Made by a program: the position numbers and the translations under genes | Notes under the pieces: generated by a model | The model's input: only the letters and a program-made list of their open reading frames with translations | Databases searched by the model: none | What the model was told of the DNA's origin: nothing | Assembly (NCBI RefSeq): GCF_000738265.1 | Contig: NZ_JFCQ01000028.1 | Coordinates: forward strand, 224,532 to 288,531 | Reading direction: 5' to 3' | Source: Corynebacterium jeikeium | GTDB taxonomy: Bacteria > Actinomycetota > Actinomycetes > Mycobacteriales > Mycobacteriaceae | DNA: 64,000 nucleotides | In this document: positions 9,239 to 18,503 of the stretch, piece by piece | Layout of the letters: the number at the start of each line of letters is the position of its first letter | Position numbering within the stretch: the first letter of the stretch is position 1

Positions 9239-9538
9239 ATGGCTAACAACACCGAAGCAAAGGTCTCTAAGACCTCCAAGCGTTCCCACATGGCCGGTGC
9301 TTTCGACATCCGCAACGTCATCGGTTCCCTCATGGGCCTGTACGGACTAGTGCTCTTGATCAGCTACTTCCTTCTTGATCCGGGTATGGATGTGACCACC
9401 GGCGAGCCGAAGAATGAAACGTATAACCTGGTGTGCGGGCTTGCCATGATCGCCGTGGCGGCGGTCTTCTTGCTGTGGACCAAACTGGATCCCATCAAGA
9501 TCGACGAATCTGCCGCACAAGACGTTCAAGCTGAGTAA
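9239..9538 (+). CDS. Small two-span membrane protein, likely partner of the symporter
   Basis: Product of 99 aa with a charged N-terminus, two hydrophobic segments (about residues 30-50 and 65-82) and an acidic tail. The start has AGAAAGGAG upstream and follows the symporter by 37 bases, so the two are co-transcribed. I do not recognise the family. Small membrane partners are known for some SSS transporters, so an accessory role is plausible, but it is an inference. A hairpin follows the stop and may separate this pair from galT. Confidence 0.6.
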   Translation: MANNTEAKVSKTSKRSHMAGAFDIRNVIGSLMGLYGLVLLISYFLLDPGMDVTTGEPKNETYNLVCGLAMIAVAAVFLLWTKLDPIKIDESAAQDVQAE

Positions 9539-9564
9539 CACACGCTCGAGAACTACATGCTAGA

Positions 9565-9594
9565 GCCCGCCCCTTTTCCCTAAAGGAGGCGGGC
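9565..9594 (+). terminator. Hairpin after the 99-aa gene
   Basis: GCCCGCC (9565-9571) pairs with GGCGGGC (9588-9594), followed by a short T-containing stretch (GCTTTA). It fits a terminator or attenuator between the transporter pair and galTK. Confidence 0.55.
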
Positions 9595-9645
9595 GCTTTA
9601 CTTCACGCGTCCTAGGGCGCCCTACTAAAGGAAGTGATTTACGCC

Positions 9646-10785
9646 GTGCAGCACGATGTCAAAGTAACCCGAACCACGCTGGCCGACGGCCGCGAGCTGC
9701 TGTACTTCGACGACGAGCCGGCTTATGTCCGTGGCGAGAAGCAGCGCGAGCTGCACGATTCCCGCGACCTGCCGCAGGCCACCACGGAATCCGAGATGCG
9801 CCAGGACCCTCTGACCGGCCAGTGGTATGTCTACGCCGCGCACCGCATGAACCGCACGTTTATGCCTCCGGCCAACGAAAATCCGCTGGCTCCCACCAGG
9901 CCTGGCGAGCTGCCCACCGAGGTACCCGCCGACGATTACGACGTCGTGGTCTTCGAAAACCGCTTCCCCTCCCTGTCAGTGCACATGGAGGTGCCGGAGG
10001 ATTTCGTCGCCTACGTCGACGGCCAGGAACTGTTCCCCCGCAGGCCCGCCATCGGCCGCTGCGAGGTTGTCTGCTTCACTCCGGACGTGGACGCCTCGTT
10101 TAGGGATCTGCCATACGAGCGCGCCCGCACTGTCGTCGAGGCCTGGGCCCACCGCACCGCCGAGCTCTCCGCCATCGAGGGCATCCGTTACGTGTTCCCC
10201 TTCGAAAACCGCGGCAAGGAGATCGGCGTGACCTTGCAGCACCCGCACGGCCAGATTTACTCCTATCCCTTCCTCCCGCCGCGTGCCGCTGAGGTAGCCG
10301 CGCGCGCTCGGGCATATAGGGAAAGCACTGGTAAGGATCTTTTTGACGCCACCTTGTCCGCCGAAAAAGAATCCGGCACCCGCATACTCTTGGCCGGCGA
10401 GCACTTCACGGCCTATGTGCCGGCTGCAGCCAAGTGGCCGGTGGAGGTCATCCTCATGGCCAACCGGGCGGTGCCGGACTTCGCGGCGCTATCCGACGAA
10501 GAGAAGGATGAGCTGACCCGCTTCTACCTGGATCTGCTGGGCCGAATGGACCGCTTTTTCGACGGTGTGGAACGCACCCCCTATATTGCGGCCTGGAACC
10601 AGGCGCCGGTGGGGGAGGGGCGCGAGGACGGTCGCTTGTACTTGCAGCTGTATTCGATGATGCGCTCTCCGGGGCGCATGAAGTTCCTGGCCGGTAGCGA
10701 GTCGGGCCAGGAGGCCTGGATCTCCGACACCACTCCGGAGAGGATCGCCGAACGTTTCCGGGAGGTTGCTGACAATGCCAACTAG
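9646..10785 (+). CDS. galT: Galactose-1-phosphate uridylyltransferase
   Basis: GalT exchanges UMP between UDP-glucose and galactose-1-phosphate in the Leloir pathway. The 379-aa product contains the active-site motif HPHGQ (in GVTLQHPHGQIYSYPF), with the second His as the nucleophile, and the substrate motif FENRFPSLS. I prefer GTG 9646 because AAAGGAAG ends about 11 bases before it; the GTG at 9634 in the same frame has the ribosome site too close. The end overlaps galK by 11 bases. galE is not in this window, so the epimerase must be encoded elsewhere or be shared with cell-wall sugar synthesis. Confidence 0.96.
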   Translation: MQHDVKVTRTTLADGRELLYFDDEPAYVRGEKQRELHDSRDLPQATTESEMRQDPLTGQWYVYAAHRMNRTFMPPANENPLAPTRPGELPTEVPADDYDVVVFENRFPSLSVHMEVPEDFVAYVDGQELFPRRPAIGRCEVVCFTPDVDASFRDLPYERARTVVEAWAHRTAELSAIEGIRYVFPFENRGKEIGVTLQHPHGQIYSYPFLPPRAAEVAARARAYRESTGKDLFDATLSAEKESGTRILLAGEHFTAYVPAAAKWPVEVILMANRAVPDFAALSDEEKDELTRFYLDLLGRMDRFFDGVERTPYIAAWNQAPVGEGREDGRLYLQLYSMMRSPGRMKFLAGSESGQEAWISDTTPERIAERFREVADNAN

Positions 10786-12034
10786 CCAAACTAACGCAAC
10801 GCAGAACGCAGGTACTCCGCGCTGGCTGCAGACCCGCTCCGAGGAGCAGGGCACTGCCGATGCGCTGTCCCTGTTCCAGCAGGTCTATAGCTACGAACCG
10901 GCGGGTGTGTGGTCCGCGCCGGGACGCGTGAACCTCATCGGCGAGCACGTCGACTATGCCGATGGCATTAGCCTGCCCTTCGCGCTGTCCCAGCGCACCT
11001 ACGTGGCTGCTTCCAAGAACGACGACGGCGTGTATCGCGTGGCCTCCCGCTTCGGCGACCCCGCGGAGATTGTTCACTTTGAGATCCCCGTCGCCGAGGT
11101 TGGTCCTGGCAACCCCGCCAACTGGGCGGGCTACGCCGTCGGCGCGATTTGGGCGGCCACCGAGGCCGGGCTGATGCCCGCCGGTGGCCTGAACCTCGCC
11201 ATCGAATCCGACGTTCCCGTCGGCGCGGGGTTGTCCAGCTCCGCGGCTCTGGAGTGCTCGGCGGCTCTGGCGGCCTTCGACCTATACGGCGGCGCGACCC
11301 TTGATGATGCGGTCCGCAACGGGCTCATGGGGGCGTCCATAAGGGCAGAGAACGAGGTCGTCGGCGCCTCAACGGGCGGCCTCGACCAGCGTATTTCGCT
11401 GTTTGGCCAGGCCGGCCACGCGCTGGCCATCGACTTCGCCGAAGACAGTGCCACCCAAGTGCCCTTCGACATCGCGGCGCGGGGGCTGGCGATCCTCATA
11501 ATGAACACGAACGCTCCGCACCAGCTGAACGACGGGCAGTATGCTGCGCGACGCGCGGTGATCGACGGAGTGACAGCCGACCTGGGGGTCAGCAGCCTGC
11601 GCTTCGCCGAGGAGGCCGAGGATGCCTCCGTGGGATGGGCCAAGGCCAACGACGTGGATCCGGTAGAGGTGGCCGCCCGCGTGCGCCACGTGGTAAGCGA
11701 GATCGCCCGCACGGCCGAGGCGATTAAGCAGGTCAGCGCCGGTGACATGGAGGCTTTCGGGCGCTCGATGCAGGGCAGCCACGCCTCCCTGCGCGACGAC
11801 TACGAGGTCACCGTCCCGGAGCTGGATACCGCGGTGGATGTTGCGATGGCCCAGGGCGCGCTAGGTGCGCGCATGACCGGTGGTGGGTTCGGCGGCTCCG
11901 CGATTGCGCTGCTGCGTGAGGATCAGGTGGAGGCGACGGCCACAGCGGTGGCTGAGGCTTTCGCGGAGAAGGGCTTCAACGAGCCCGAGTTCGTGGTGGC
12001 ACTGCCGAGCGACGGCGCGCACCGGAACGCTTAA
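10775..12034 (+). CDS. galK: Galactokinase
   Basis: GalK phosphorylates alpha-galactose at C1 with ATP. The 419-aa GHMP-kinase protein shows the galactose motif APGRVNLIGEHVDYADG (about residues 49-65), the phosphate-binding loop VPVGAGLSSSAALE and the third GHMP motif GARMTGGGFGGSAI. ATG 10775 has GGAGG at 10761-10765; the TTG at 10766 in frame is too close to that site. The gene overlaps galT and is followed by a strong hairpin, so it ends the galactose operon. Confidence 0.96.
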   Translation: MPTSQTNATQNAGTPRWLQTRSEEQGTADALSLFQQVYSYEPAGVWSAPGRVNLIGEHVDYADGISLPFALSQRTYVAASKNDDGVYRVASRFGDPAEIVHFEIPVAEVGPGNPANWAGYAVGAIWAATEAGLMPAGGLNLAIESDVPVGAGLSSSAALECSAALAAFDLYGGATLDDAVRNGLMGASIRAENEVVGASTGGLDQRISLFGQAGHALAIDFAEDSATQVPFDIAARGLAILIMNTNAPHQLNDGQYAARRAVIDGVTADLGVSSLRFAEEAEDASVGWAKANDVDPVEVAARVRHVVSEIARTAEAIKQVSAGDMEAFGRSMQGSHASLRDDYEVTVPELDTAVDVAMAQGALGARMTGGGFGGSAIALLREDQVEATATAVAEAFAEKGFNEPEFVVALPSDGAHRNA

Positions 12035-12070
12035 GCGCTCGCTCCAGTAGCGCTTGGGCGCTGCTTGAGC

Positions 12071-12102
12071 GTCACCCGGGCACCATATCGGTGCGCGGTG
12101 AC
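12071..12102 (+). terminator. Strong hairpin after galK
   Basis: GTCACC (12071-12076) with GGTGAC (12097-12102) and GCACC (12080-12084) with GGTGC (12090-12094) form a two-part stem. No long T run follows, only A-rich sequence, so termination is probable but not certain. Confidence 0.5.
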
Positions 12103-12147
12103 CGGGCACAAAAGAACAGCTAAATAGCATATTTGGTTAGCCCCGAG

Positions 12148-12153
12148 TAAGGT
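12148..12153 (+). promoter_or_regulatory. -10 box TAAGGT, leaderless panD
   Basis: TAAGGT then 8 bases to the GTG start of panD. No ribosome binding site is present. Confidence 0.4.
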
Positions 12154-12161
12154 GTTCACCC

Positions 12162-12578
12162 GTGTTGCGAACCATGCTGAAATCCAAGATCCACCGTGCG
12201 ACGGTCACCCAGGCCGACCTGCACTACGTCGGCTCGTGCACCATCGACGCTGATCTGATGGAAGCTGCCGACATCCTCGAGGGCGAGCAGATCGATATCG
12301 TCGATATCGATAACGGCAACCGCCTGACGACCTACGCCATCACCGGTGACCGGGGCACCGGAGTGATCGGCATCAACGGCGCTGCCGCGCGCCTGATTAG
12401 CCCCGGCGACCTGGTGATCATCATCGGCTACGCCCAGTACAGCGAGGAAGACCTGAAGAGCTACACCTCGCGTGTCGTCTTTGTGGACGAGAACAACAAG
12501 CAGGTGGAGCGCGGCGGCGATCCGGCGCACGTGCCGGACGGCTCGGGGCTCAAGAACCCGCGCCACCCGGAAGGCTAG
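12162..12578 (+). CDS. panD: Aspartate 1-decarboxylase proenzyme
   Basis: PanD decarboxylates aspartate to beta-alanine, the second substrate of PanC. The enzyme cleaves itself between Gly24 and Ser25 to form its pyruvoyl group. With the GTG start at 12162 the motif YVGSCTID places Gly-Ser exactly at residues 24-25, which fixes the start. The 138-aa length and [15 protein letters not shown] near residue 60 fit the family. The gene seems leaderless, with its own promoter after the galK hairpin. In related genomes panC and panD are close; here the galactose genes lie between them. Confidence 0.97.
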   Translation: MLRTMLKSKIHRATVTQADLHYVGSCTIDADLMEAADILEGEQIDIVDIDNGNRLTTYAITGDRGTGVIGINGAAARLISPGDLVIIIGYAQYSEEDLKSYTSRVVFVDENNKQVERGGDPAHVPDGSGLKNPRHPEG

Positions 12579-13762
12579 TTGAACTCGAATTCTCCCTCGT
12601 CGTTGCGCTTCACGTGGAAGCGCCACAGCGGCATTCCCTCTTCCTCAAGGGACTTTTCCGTTGCCGTGAGTGTCTCCGATCCGATAATCACGAAGTCGCT
12701 GTTGCTATAACGCAACCCAACCTCCGAGCAGAAACGCTGGCTGCCCTTACCATCAGACAAAGGAGTCACCGTATTACCAGCAACCTTCATCAGCTGGTAA
12801 TCGCCGTCAGGGGACTGTAGACCTATCTCGGTCGGAGGGAACAGTGGCGACTCGTCTTCGTAGTCATACTCCACTTCGGCACAAACCTTGCCGTAATCCT
12901 GCGGATTGTCGGTAAGAATCTCAAGGCTCATCAGCTTCATCTTTGTCTTACCGACGCCCACCTTTTCAGTGACCGACTCTTCCTTAGGCTTGGCCTTGTC
13001 GCGGGATTCGAGGTAGCCGCCATCAACGAGGTCGATCTCTACGCGATCGCCGATTTCCAGTGGGCCGTTAGAGCCACCGATGTTCGCTTCCTTGCCCTCG
13101 AGTTCCTGATAACGGTTTGCCAAGTTAGTCAGCGAGCGCAACAGCGGCTTGACCGGGTCACAGCCGGACATGGAGATAACCTCTGCATATTCCAACGGTG
13201 TTCCCTCCGGGCCGGAAAGCATGCACGCATTTACTACCTCGGCAGATTTCCATCCTTGAAGACCATCGTCGGATAGCTCCTTTCGTTCAGCATCCCCATT
13301 GGGAAGATCGTCGAGATTGGAGCCATTCTTGGTGGCGGACAGTGCAGTGTAGATCGAAGTTTCTTTGAGCTCATCGGGCTGATCGCCACTGATTTGCGGC
13401 TTTATATAGCCGGAGCAGGTTTCTGAATTGACGTACACGTCAGCAGAGTCCAGCGGCTGCATCTTCGCGCCATCCACGTACGCGCTGTCAAAGAAAGCTT
13501 GGTCGAGTTTGCAGTCGCTGAACTTGCCGTCCGCGAAGATTTCCCGCAGCTTGTCGTCGCTGATCTCTGGGGAGACGTCGGAGAAACTGTTATTGGAGCC
13601 GGAGTTTTCCTTCTTGCCCCCGTAGGAAACCTCTTCGCTGGCGCCTTCCGGGCGCTGAAAAGCGGAGCAGCTGGATGCGAAAACCAAAGAGCCCGCTGCC
13701 AAGCAGGCAGCTGTGGCGCGGGCGTACTTGTGGGTGAAAGTAGCGGGGCGTGAACTAAACAT
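12575..13762 (-). CDS. Secreted lipoprotein of unknown function
   Basis: Product of 395 aa with a basic N-terminus, a hydrophobic stretch and a probable lipobox (FASSC, Cys about residue 33), so it should be a membrane-anchored lipoprotein. The rest is acidic and Ser/Asp-rich, with paired Cys residues spread through it that could form disulfides outside the cell. I do not recognise a family. ATG at 13762 has GGAAG about 10 bases upstream; the reading frame extends 17 codons further 5' but that part lacks signal-peptide features. It converges on panD (four-base overlap) and diverges from lysS. Confidence 0.7.
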   Translation of the reverse strand: MFSSRPATFTHKYARATAACLAAGSLVFASSCSAFQRPEGASEEVSYGGKKENSGSNNSFSDVSPEISDDKLREIFADGKFSDCKLDQAFFDSAYVDGAKMQPLDSADVYVNSETCSGYIKPQISGDQPDELKETSIYTALSATKNGSNLDDLPNGDAERKELSDDGLQGWKSAEVVNACMLSGPEGTPLEYAEVISMSGCDPVKPLLRSLTNLANRYQELEGKEANIGGSNGPLEIGDRVEIDLVDGGYLESRDKAKPKEESVTEKVGVGKTKMKLMSLEILTDNPQDYGKVCAEVEYDYEDESPLFPPTEIGLQSPDGDYQLMKVAGNTVTPLSDGKGSQRFCSEVGLRYSNSDFVIIGSETLTATEKSLEEEGMPLWRFHVKRNDEGEFEFN

Positions 13763-13907
13763 GTTTGAGTGCTTCCGTAGTCTTCGTGTCTTCGTCCGGT
13801 GTACTTCGTGCATTGGTCGTCGTGCAACGATCCGTCATATGTTCCCTAAAGCTAACACCCTCGAGCGTCTCGCACGCCTCAATCGATTACCTGTCCGCCC
13901 CATGCGC

Positions 13908-13913
13908 TAGGCT
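13908..13913 (+). promoter_or_regulatory. -10 box TAGGCT, leaderless lysS
   Basis: TAGGCT then 8 bases to the lysS GTG. No Shine-Dalgarno sequence lies between them. Confidence 0.45.
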
Positions 13914-13921
13914 TTGTAAGC

Positions 13922-15529
13922 GTGACTGACGCAGCAAATACCCCCGCACAAGACCTGCCCGAACAGCTACGCATCCGCCGCGAAAAGCGGCAGCGCATCC
14001 TCGAATCCGGCAAGGACGCCTACCCGGTAGAGGTGCCACGCACCCACTCCCTGGCCGAGGTACGCGCACAGTGGGCCGTGAAGAAGGATGACGGTGAAGC
14101 TGAGGCGCAGCCGGTTGAAACAGAGGGCGTCACTTACCTCGCCGCAGGCGAAGAAACCCAGGACGTCGTCAGCATTACCGGTCGCCTGATCTTCATGCGT
14201 AACACCGGAAAACTGTGCTTCGCCACGCTGCAGGACGGCGACGGCACGCAGCTGCAGGCCATGCTTTCCCTGGCGGAGGTAGGGGAGGACGCGCTGGCTG
14301 CGTGGAAGGCCGACGTGGACCTCGGCGACTTTATCGGCGTGATGGGTCGTGTGATCGCCTCCCGTCGCGGCGAGCTGTCCGTGATGGCCAGCGAGTGGGT
14401 CATGGCAGCAAAGTCTCTGCGTCCGCTGCCGGTGGCTTTCGCTGAGATGAACGAAGAGACCCGCGTACGCCAGCGCTACAACGACCTGATCGTGCGCGAG
14501 GAAGCCCGCAAGAACGCAATGACCCGCGTGAAGGTCATCCGCGCGCTGCGTGACTACATGGAGGGCGAGGGCTTCGTAGAGATCGAGACCCCGATGCTGC
14601 AGACCCTGCACGGTGGCGCGGCGGCCCGTCCGTTCGTGACCCACTCCAACGCCCTGGATATCGACCTGTACCTGCGCATTGCGCCGGAGCTGTTCCTGAA
14701 GCGCGCTGTGGTCGGTGGCATCGACCGCGTCTTCGAGATCAACCGCAACTTCCGCAACGAGGGCGTGGACAAGTCCCACTCCCCGGAGTTTGCGATGCTG
14801 GAGACCTATGCAGCATGGGGCGACTACGACGACTGCGCGCGTACCACCCGCGAGTCCATCCAGTACATCGTGGACCAGCTGACCAAGGGCACCGACCTGG
14901 AGGGTACCGGCAAGGTGCGCCTGGCCGACGGCACCGAGTTCGACTTCGGCGGGGAGTGGAAGGAAATCGAGATGTACCCCTCGCTGAACGAGGCACTTGC
15001 GCGCAAGTACCCCGGCCAGCCGGAGGTGACGATCGACTCCACCGTTGAGGAACTGAAGGAGATCGCCAAGGTCATTGGCCTGGACGTTCCCGTCAAGGGG
15101 GGCTGGGGCCACGGCAAGCTGGTGGAGGAAATCTGGGAGGTCCTGTGCGAGGACCAGCTGGAAGGCCCCATCTTCGTGCGTAACTTCCCGGTCGAGACCT
15201 CCCCGCTGACCCGCCAGCACCGCAGCAAGCCAGGTGTGACGGAGAAGTGGGACCTGTACGTCCGCGGCTTCGAGCTGGCCACCGGCTACTCCGAGCTGGT
15301 GGATCCGGTTATTCAGCGCGAGCGTTTCGAGGATCAGGCACGCCTGGCCGCCAATGGTGACGACGAGGCAATGCGTCTGGACGAAGATTTCCTGGCCGCC
15401 ATGGAGCAAGGCATGCCGCCGACGGCAGGTACCGGCATGGGAATCGATCGACTGCTGATGGCTCTGACCGGCCTGGGCATCCGCGAGACCGTGCTGTTCC
15501 CGATCGTGAAGCCGGAGCGTGACAACTAG
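13922..15529 (+). CDS. lysS: Lysyl-tRNA synthetase, class II
   Basis: LysS charges tRNA-Lys with lysine. The 535-aa product has an N-terminal OB-fold anticodon domain (about residues 70-170, [24 protein letters not shown]). Its class II catalytic domain shows motif 1 ([19 protein letters not shown]), motif 2 ([25 protein letters not shown], quoted in part) and motif 3 ([15 protein letters not shown]) near the C-terminus. Length is slightly above the bacterial norm because of an acidic loop at about residues 55-70. The GTG start has no ribosome site; a TAGGCT box 8 bases upstream suggests a leaderless mRNA. An open frame on the opposite strand over this gene is a GC-content shadow. Confidence 0.97.
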   Translation: MTDAANTPAQDLPEQLRIRREKRQRILESGKDAYPVEVPRTHSLAEVRAQWAVKKDDGEAEAQPVETEGVTYLAAGEETQDVVSITGRLIFMRNTGKLCFATLQDGDGTQLQAMLSLAEVGEDALAAWKADVDLGDFIGVMGRVIASRRGELSVMASEWVMAAKSLRPLPVAFAEMNEETRVRQRYNDLIVREEARKNAMTRVKVIRALRDYMEGEGFVEIETPMLQTLHGGAAARPFVTHSNALDIDLYLRIAPELFLKRAVVGGIDRVFEINRNFRNEGVDKSHSPEFAMLETYAAWGDYDDCARTTRESIQYIVDQLTKGTDLEGTGKVRLADGTEFDFGGEWKEIEMYPSLNEALARKYPGQPEVTIDSTVEELKEIAKVIGLDVPVKGGWGHGKLVEEIWEVLCEDQLEGPIFVRNFPVETSPLTRQHRSKPGVTEKWDLYVRGFELATGYSELVDPVIQRERFEDQARLAANGDDEAMRLDEDFLAAMEQGMPPTAGTGMGIDRLLMALTGLGIRETVLFPIVKPERDN

Positions 15530-15798
15530 TTCGCAATCTCAGGGGGCGGAGGCGGCAGCCGCGCCGGGGCGTAGCCTTCGGGGGCGCCGCCGGTGGGGGA
15601 CCGCCGGCGGGGGAGGCGCCGCCGCTGGAGGAGCGTAGGGCAGCGTGGGTGCAGCTCGCCCGTGTGGGTGTAATTTCCCCAATGTTTTGTCTCAAAATGT
15701 GATGCGCGCCATTATCCTGGTTTATGCTACGTACATAATTATCCGCACATGCAGATATGTAATTTGCGCTGACAACCAGTGAAAGGTGGCCGCACGAA
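15530..15798. other. Intergenic region between lysS and the acyl-CoA dehydrogenase gene
   Basis: The first half is extremely GC-rich with short runs of GGCGG/CCGCC that could fold into imperfect hairpins after lysS. The second half is AT-richer and should hold the promoter of the dehydrogenase genes. It contains TTTTG-TCT-CAAAA (near 15684-15696), a small dyad that could be an operator. No gene is seen. Confidence 0.5.
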
Positions 15799-17217
15799 AT
15801 GAGCGACCGAAGCAAGCGTGCCGATTCGACTCCTGGCCTGAACAACATCAAGCGAGACGCAATCGGTACCGTCATGGGAGTCTTGACGAAGTTCACCGGC
15901 TCCGACCTGGCAGAGAAGTACGGTCTGAGCAAGAAGGTGGACCGCGTTGCCTACCAGTCCACCAAGACCGGCATGCGCACCCTGGGTGCCGTGAACCGCC
16001 AGTTCAAGAAGATCAAGGGCTCCGGCAAGCCGGTACGTCTGGCAAACCAGACCACCGACGAGAACAACCAGCCGATCCCGACCGAAACCCCGGCACCGGG
16101 CAAGGCGCCGTTCGACCTGACCCCGACCGAGGATCAGGAAATGATCGTCGCTGCTGTGCGCGAGTTCGCAGAAGAGCGCCTGCGCCCCACCGGCCACGAC
16201 CAGAACGAAGCATCCGAGCCGGCCGAAGGTCTGCTGGAGGCTGCCGCTGAGCTGGGCGTTGCTCTGATCAACCTGCCGGAAGAGTACGAAGGCATTGCCT
16301 CCGCCTCCGGCGCCACCACCAACGCTCTGATCGCCGAGGCTCTGGCATACGGCGACATGGGCCAGGCCGTCGCCATCCTGGCACCGGCCGGCGTGGCCAA
16401 CGTCATCACTAACTACGGTGACGACTCCCAGCAGAAGACCTACCTGCCGGAGTTCGCAGGCGAGTCCGTTCCGGCCGCAGCCGTGGTCGTCTCTGAGTCC
16501 CGCCCGCTGTTCGACCCCTTCACCCTGCAGACCACCGCCGTCCGCGAGGGAGACGACATCGTGATCAACGGTGTGAAGACCATGGTTCCGAACGCCGGCA
16601 AGGCCGAGCTGTTCGTCATCGCCGTGAATCTGGACGGCGAGAACACCTTCGTTATCGTCGAGTCCGACACCGAGGGCCTGGTTGTCGAGGCTGACCCGTC
16701 CATGGGTCTGCGCGGCGCCGCCCTGGGTCGAGTCCTGCTGAAGGACGTCCGCGTTCCGGCCAGCCAGCTGCTGGGCGGCAAGGATCTGCCGGCCGACGAG
16801 CGCAAGGAAAACTACGCAGAGATCATCCGTCGCTCCCGCCTGGGCTGGGCTGCACTGGCAGCCGGCACCGGTGAGGCCATCCTGGAGTACGCCAAGAAGT
16901 ACGTCAACGAGCGCGAAGCTTTCGGCGAGCCGATCTCGCACCGCCAGGCAGTGGCCTTCATGGTCGCCAACCTGCGCATTGAGCTCGACGGCCTGCGCCT
17001 GATCCTGCTGCGCGGTGTTTCCCGCCTGGATCAGGGCCTGTCCTTCAACCGCGAAGCCGGTCTTGCCCGCCGCTACGCATCCGATAAGGGCATGGTCATG
17101 GGTCTCGACGGCGTGCAGCTGCTCGGTGGCCACGGCTTCACCAAGGAGCACCCGGTCGAGCGCTGGTACCGCGACATGCGCGCCGTCGGCATCGCCGAAG
17201 GCGTAGTCGTCGTCTAA
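15799..17217 (+). CDS. Acyl-CoA dehydrogenase family protein (first of pair)
   Basis: Flavin-dependent acyl-CoA dehydrogenase fold, 472 aa. An N-terminal extension of about 100 residues (rich in Lys and Pro) precedes the family core, which begins at FDLTPTEDQEMIVAAVREFAEERLRP. The middle beta domain and the C-terminal helical domain (REAFGEPISHRQAVAFMVANLRIELDGLRLI) are recognisable, ending in QLLGGHGFTKEHPVERWYRDMRAVGIAEG, the typical FAD/CoA segment. It probably catalyses alpha-beta desaturation of acyl-CoAs in fatty-acid breakdown; chain length is not predictable. ATG has AAAGGTGG upstream. A second dehydrogenase follows after 59 bases, suggesting a pair that works together. Confidence 0.9.
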   Translation: MSDRSKRADSTPGLNNIKRDAIGTVMGVLTKFTGSDLAEKYGLSKKVDRVAYQSTKTGMRTLGAVNRQFKKIKGSGKPVRLANQTTDENNQPIPTETPAPGKAPFDLTPTEDQEMIVAAVREFAEERLRPTGHDQNEASEPAEGLLEAAAELGVALINLPEEYEGIASASGATTNALIAEALAYGDMGQAVAILAPAGVANVITNYGDDSQQKTYLPEFAGESVPAAAVVVSESRPLFDPFTLQTTAVREGDDIVINGVKTMVPNAGKAELFVIAVNLDGENTFVIVESDTEGLVVEADPSMGLRGAALGRVLLKDVRVPASQLLGGKDLPADERKENYAEIIRRSRLGWAALAAGTGEAILEYAKKYVNEREAFGEPISHRQAVAFMVANLRIELDGLRLILLRGVSRLDQGLSFNREAGLARRYASDKGMVMGLDGVQLLGGHGFTKEHPVERWYRDMRAVGIAEGVVVV

Positions 17218-17228
17218 CCCCGCCACAC

Positions 17229-17247
17229 ATTCGAATCGATATCGAAT
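17229..17247. repeat. Dyad between the two dehydrogenase genes
   Basis: ATTCGA (17229-17234) and TCGAAT (17242-17247) with a 7-base centre. It may be an operator or part of a promoter for the second gene; no T run follows, so it is not a clear terminator. Confidence 0.3.
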
Positions 17248-17276
17248 AAGCATTAGGAACTTGAAGGAACCACATC

Positions 17277-18485
17277 ATGATTAATCTGGAACTCCCCAAG
17301 CGTTTGAAGGCGGGTCAGAACCAAGCGCACCAGGCCGCCGCCGAAATCTTCCGCCCCATCTCCCGCAAGTACGACCTCGCGGAGCACGAGCGCCCCGTTG
17401 AGCTGGACACCATGGCTAGCCTGGTCGAGGGAATGGCAGACGCCGGCCAGGCAATGGCTGGTGCCTCCGGTGGCCGCGGCGATGAAAAGAAGAAGGCTGA
17501 GGGCGTCAAGAATGGCGGCAACATGGCCTCCATCCTCAACGTCATCGAGACCTGCTGGGGCGACGTCGGACTCACCCTGTCCATCCCCTACCAGGGTCTA
17601 GGCAACGCAGCCGTAGCTGCCGTCGCCGACGACGAGCAGCTCGAGCGCTTCGGCAAGATCTGGGCCGCCATGGCCATCACCGAGCCGCAGTTCGGCTCTG
17701 ACTCTGCAGCAGTTGCCGCCACCGCCAAGCTGGATGGCGACGAGTACGTCCTGAACGGTGAGAAGATCTTCGTCACCGCCGGCGAGCGCTGCACCCACGT
17801 TGTCGTCTGGGCATCCGTCGACAAGTCCGCAGGCCGCGCGGCCATCAAGTCCTTCGTCGTTCCGCGCGACACCCCGGGCTTCGAGCTGGTCCGCCTGGAG
17901 CACAAGCTGGGTATCCGCTCCTCCGACACCGCGCACTTCATCCTGGACAACGTCCGCATCCCGAAGGAGAACCTGCTGGGCTCCCCGGAGGTGGACACCA
18001 AGAAGGGCTTCGGCGGCGTGATGGCCACCTTCGACAACACCCGCCCGATGGTTGCCGCCATGGCCGTTGGTGTTGCCCGCGCTTCCCTGGAGAAGCTGCG
18101 CGAGATCCTCACCGACGCAGGTGTAGAGATCGATTATGACGCCCCCGCGTGGAACCAGCCCGCAGCCGCCAGCGAGTACATTCGCCTGGAGAGCGACTGG
18201 GAAGCTGCATACCTGATGACCCTGCGCGCAGGCTGGATGGCTGACAACAAGCAGCCGAACAGCAAGGAAGCCTCCGAGTGCAAGGCGAAGGCAGGCCGCA
18301 TGGCCACCGACCTGACCCTGCGTGCAGTCGAGATGGCCGGTGCCTACGGCTACTCCGAGCGCGACCTGCTGGAGAAGTGGGCTCGCGACTCCAAGATCCT
18401 GGACATCTTCGAGGGCACCCAGCAGATCCAGCAGCTGGTCGTCGCCCGCCGTGAGCTGGGACTTTCCTCCAAGGAGCTCAAGTAA
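17277..18485 (+). CDS. Acyl-CoA dehydrogenase family protein (second of pair)
   Basis: Product of 402 aa, the standard length for acyl-CoA dehydrogenases. Typical parts are MAITEPQFGSDSAAVAATAKLDGDEYVLNGEKIFVT (quoted in part: AITEPQFGSDSAAV and LNGEKIFVT), the FAD-binding loop, and the C-terminal EMAGAYGYSERDLLEKWARDSKILDIFEGTQQIQ (IFEGTQQIQ is the hallmark). It likely oxidises acyl-CoAs to enoyl-CoAs in beta-oxidation. ATG preceded by GAAGGAACC. Adjacent to the first dehydrogenase on the same strand; a convergent thiD ends 18 bases downstream. With the acyl-CoA ligase at 20-22 kb this supports a lipid-degrading lifestyle. Confidence 0.93.
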   Translation: MINLELPKRLKAGQNQAHQAAAEIFRPISRKYDLAEHERPVELDTMASLVEGMADAGQAMAGASGGRGDEKKKAEGVKNGGNMASILNVIETCWGDVGLTLSIPYQGLGNAAVAAVADDEQLERFGKIWAAMAITEPQFGSDSAAVAATAKLDGDEYVLNGEKIFVTAGERCTHVVVWASVDKSAGRAAIKSFVVPRDTPGFELVRLEHKLGIRSSDTAHFILDNVRIPKENLLGSPEVDTKKGFGGVMATFDNTRPMVAAMAVGVARASLEKLREILTDAGVEIDYDAPAWNQPAAASEYIRLESDWEAAYLMTLRAGWMADNKQPNSKEASECKAKAGRMATDLTLRAVEMAGAYGYSERDLLEKWARDSKILDIFEGTQQIQQLVVARRELGLSSKELK

Positions 18486-18503
18486 GAGCCCACTAGAGCC
18501 TGC

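Noticed and set aside
13967..15409. Long open frame (480 codons) on the minus strand across lysS
   Set aside because: It mirrors lysS codons in GC-rich DNA, has no recognisable domain and the plus strand encodes a complete class II synthetase.
15739..17253. Long minus-strand open frame (504 codons) over the first acyl-CoA dehydrogenase
   Set aside because: Shadow of a strongly biased gene; no domains or ribosome site, and the plus-strand product is clear.
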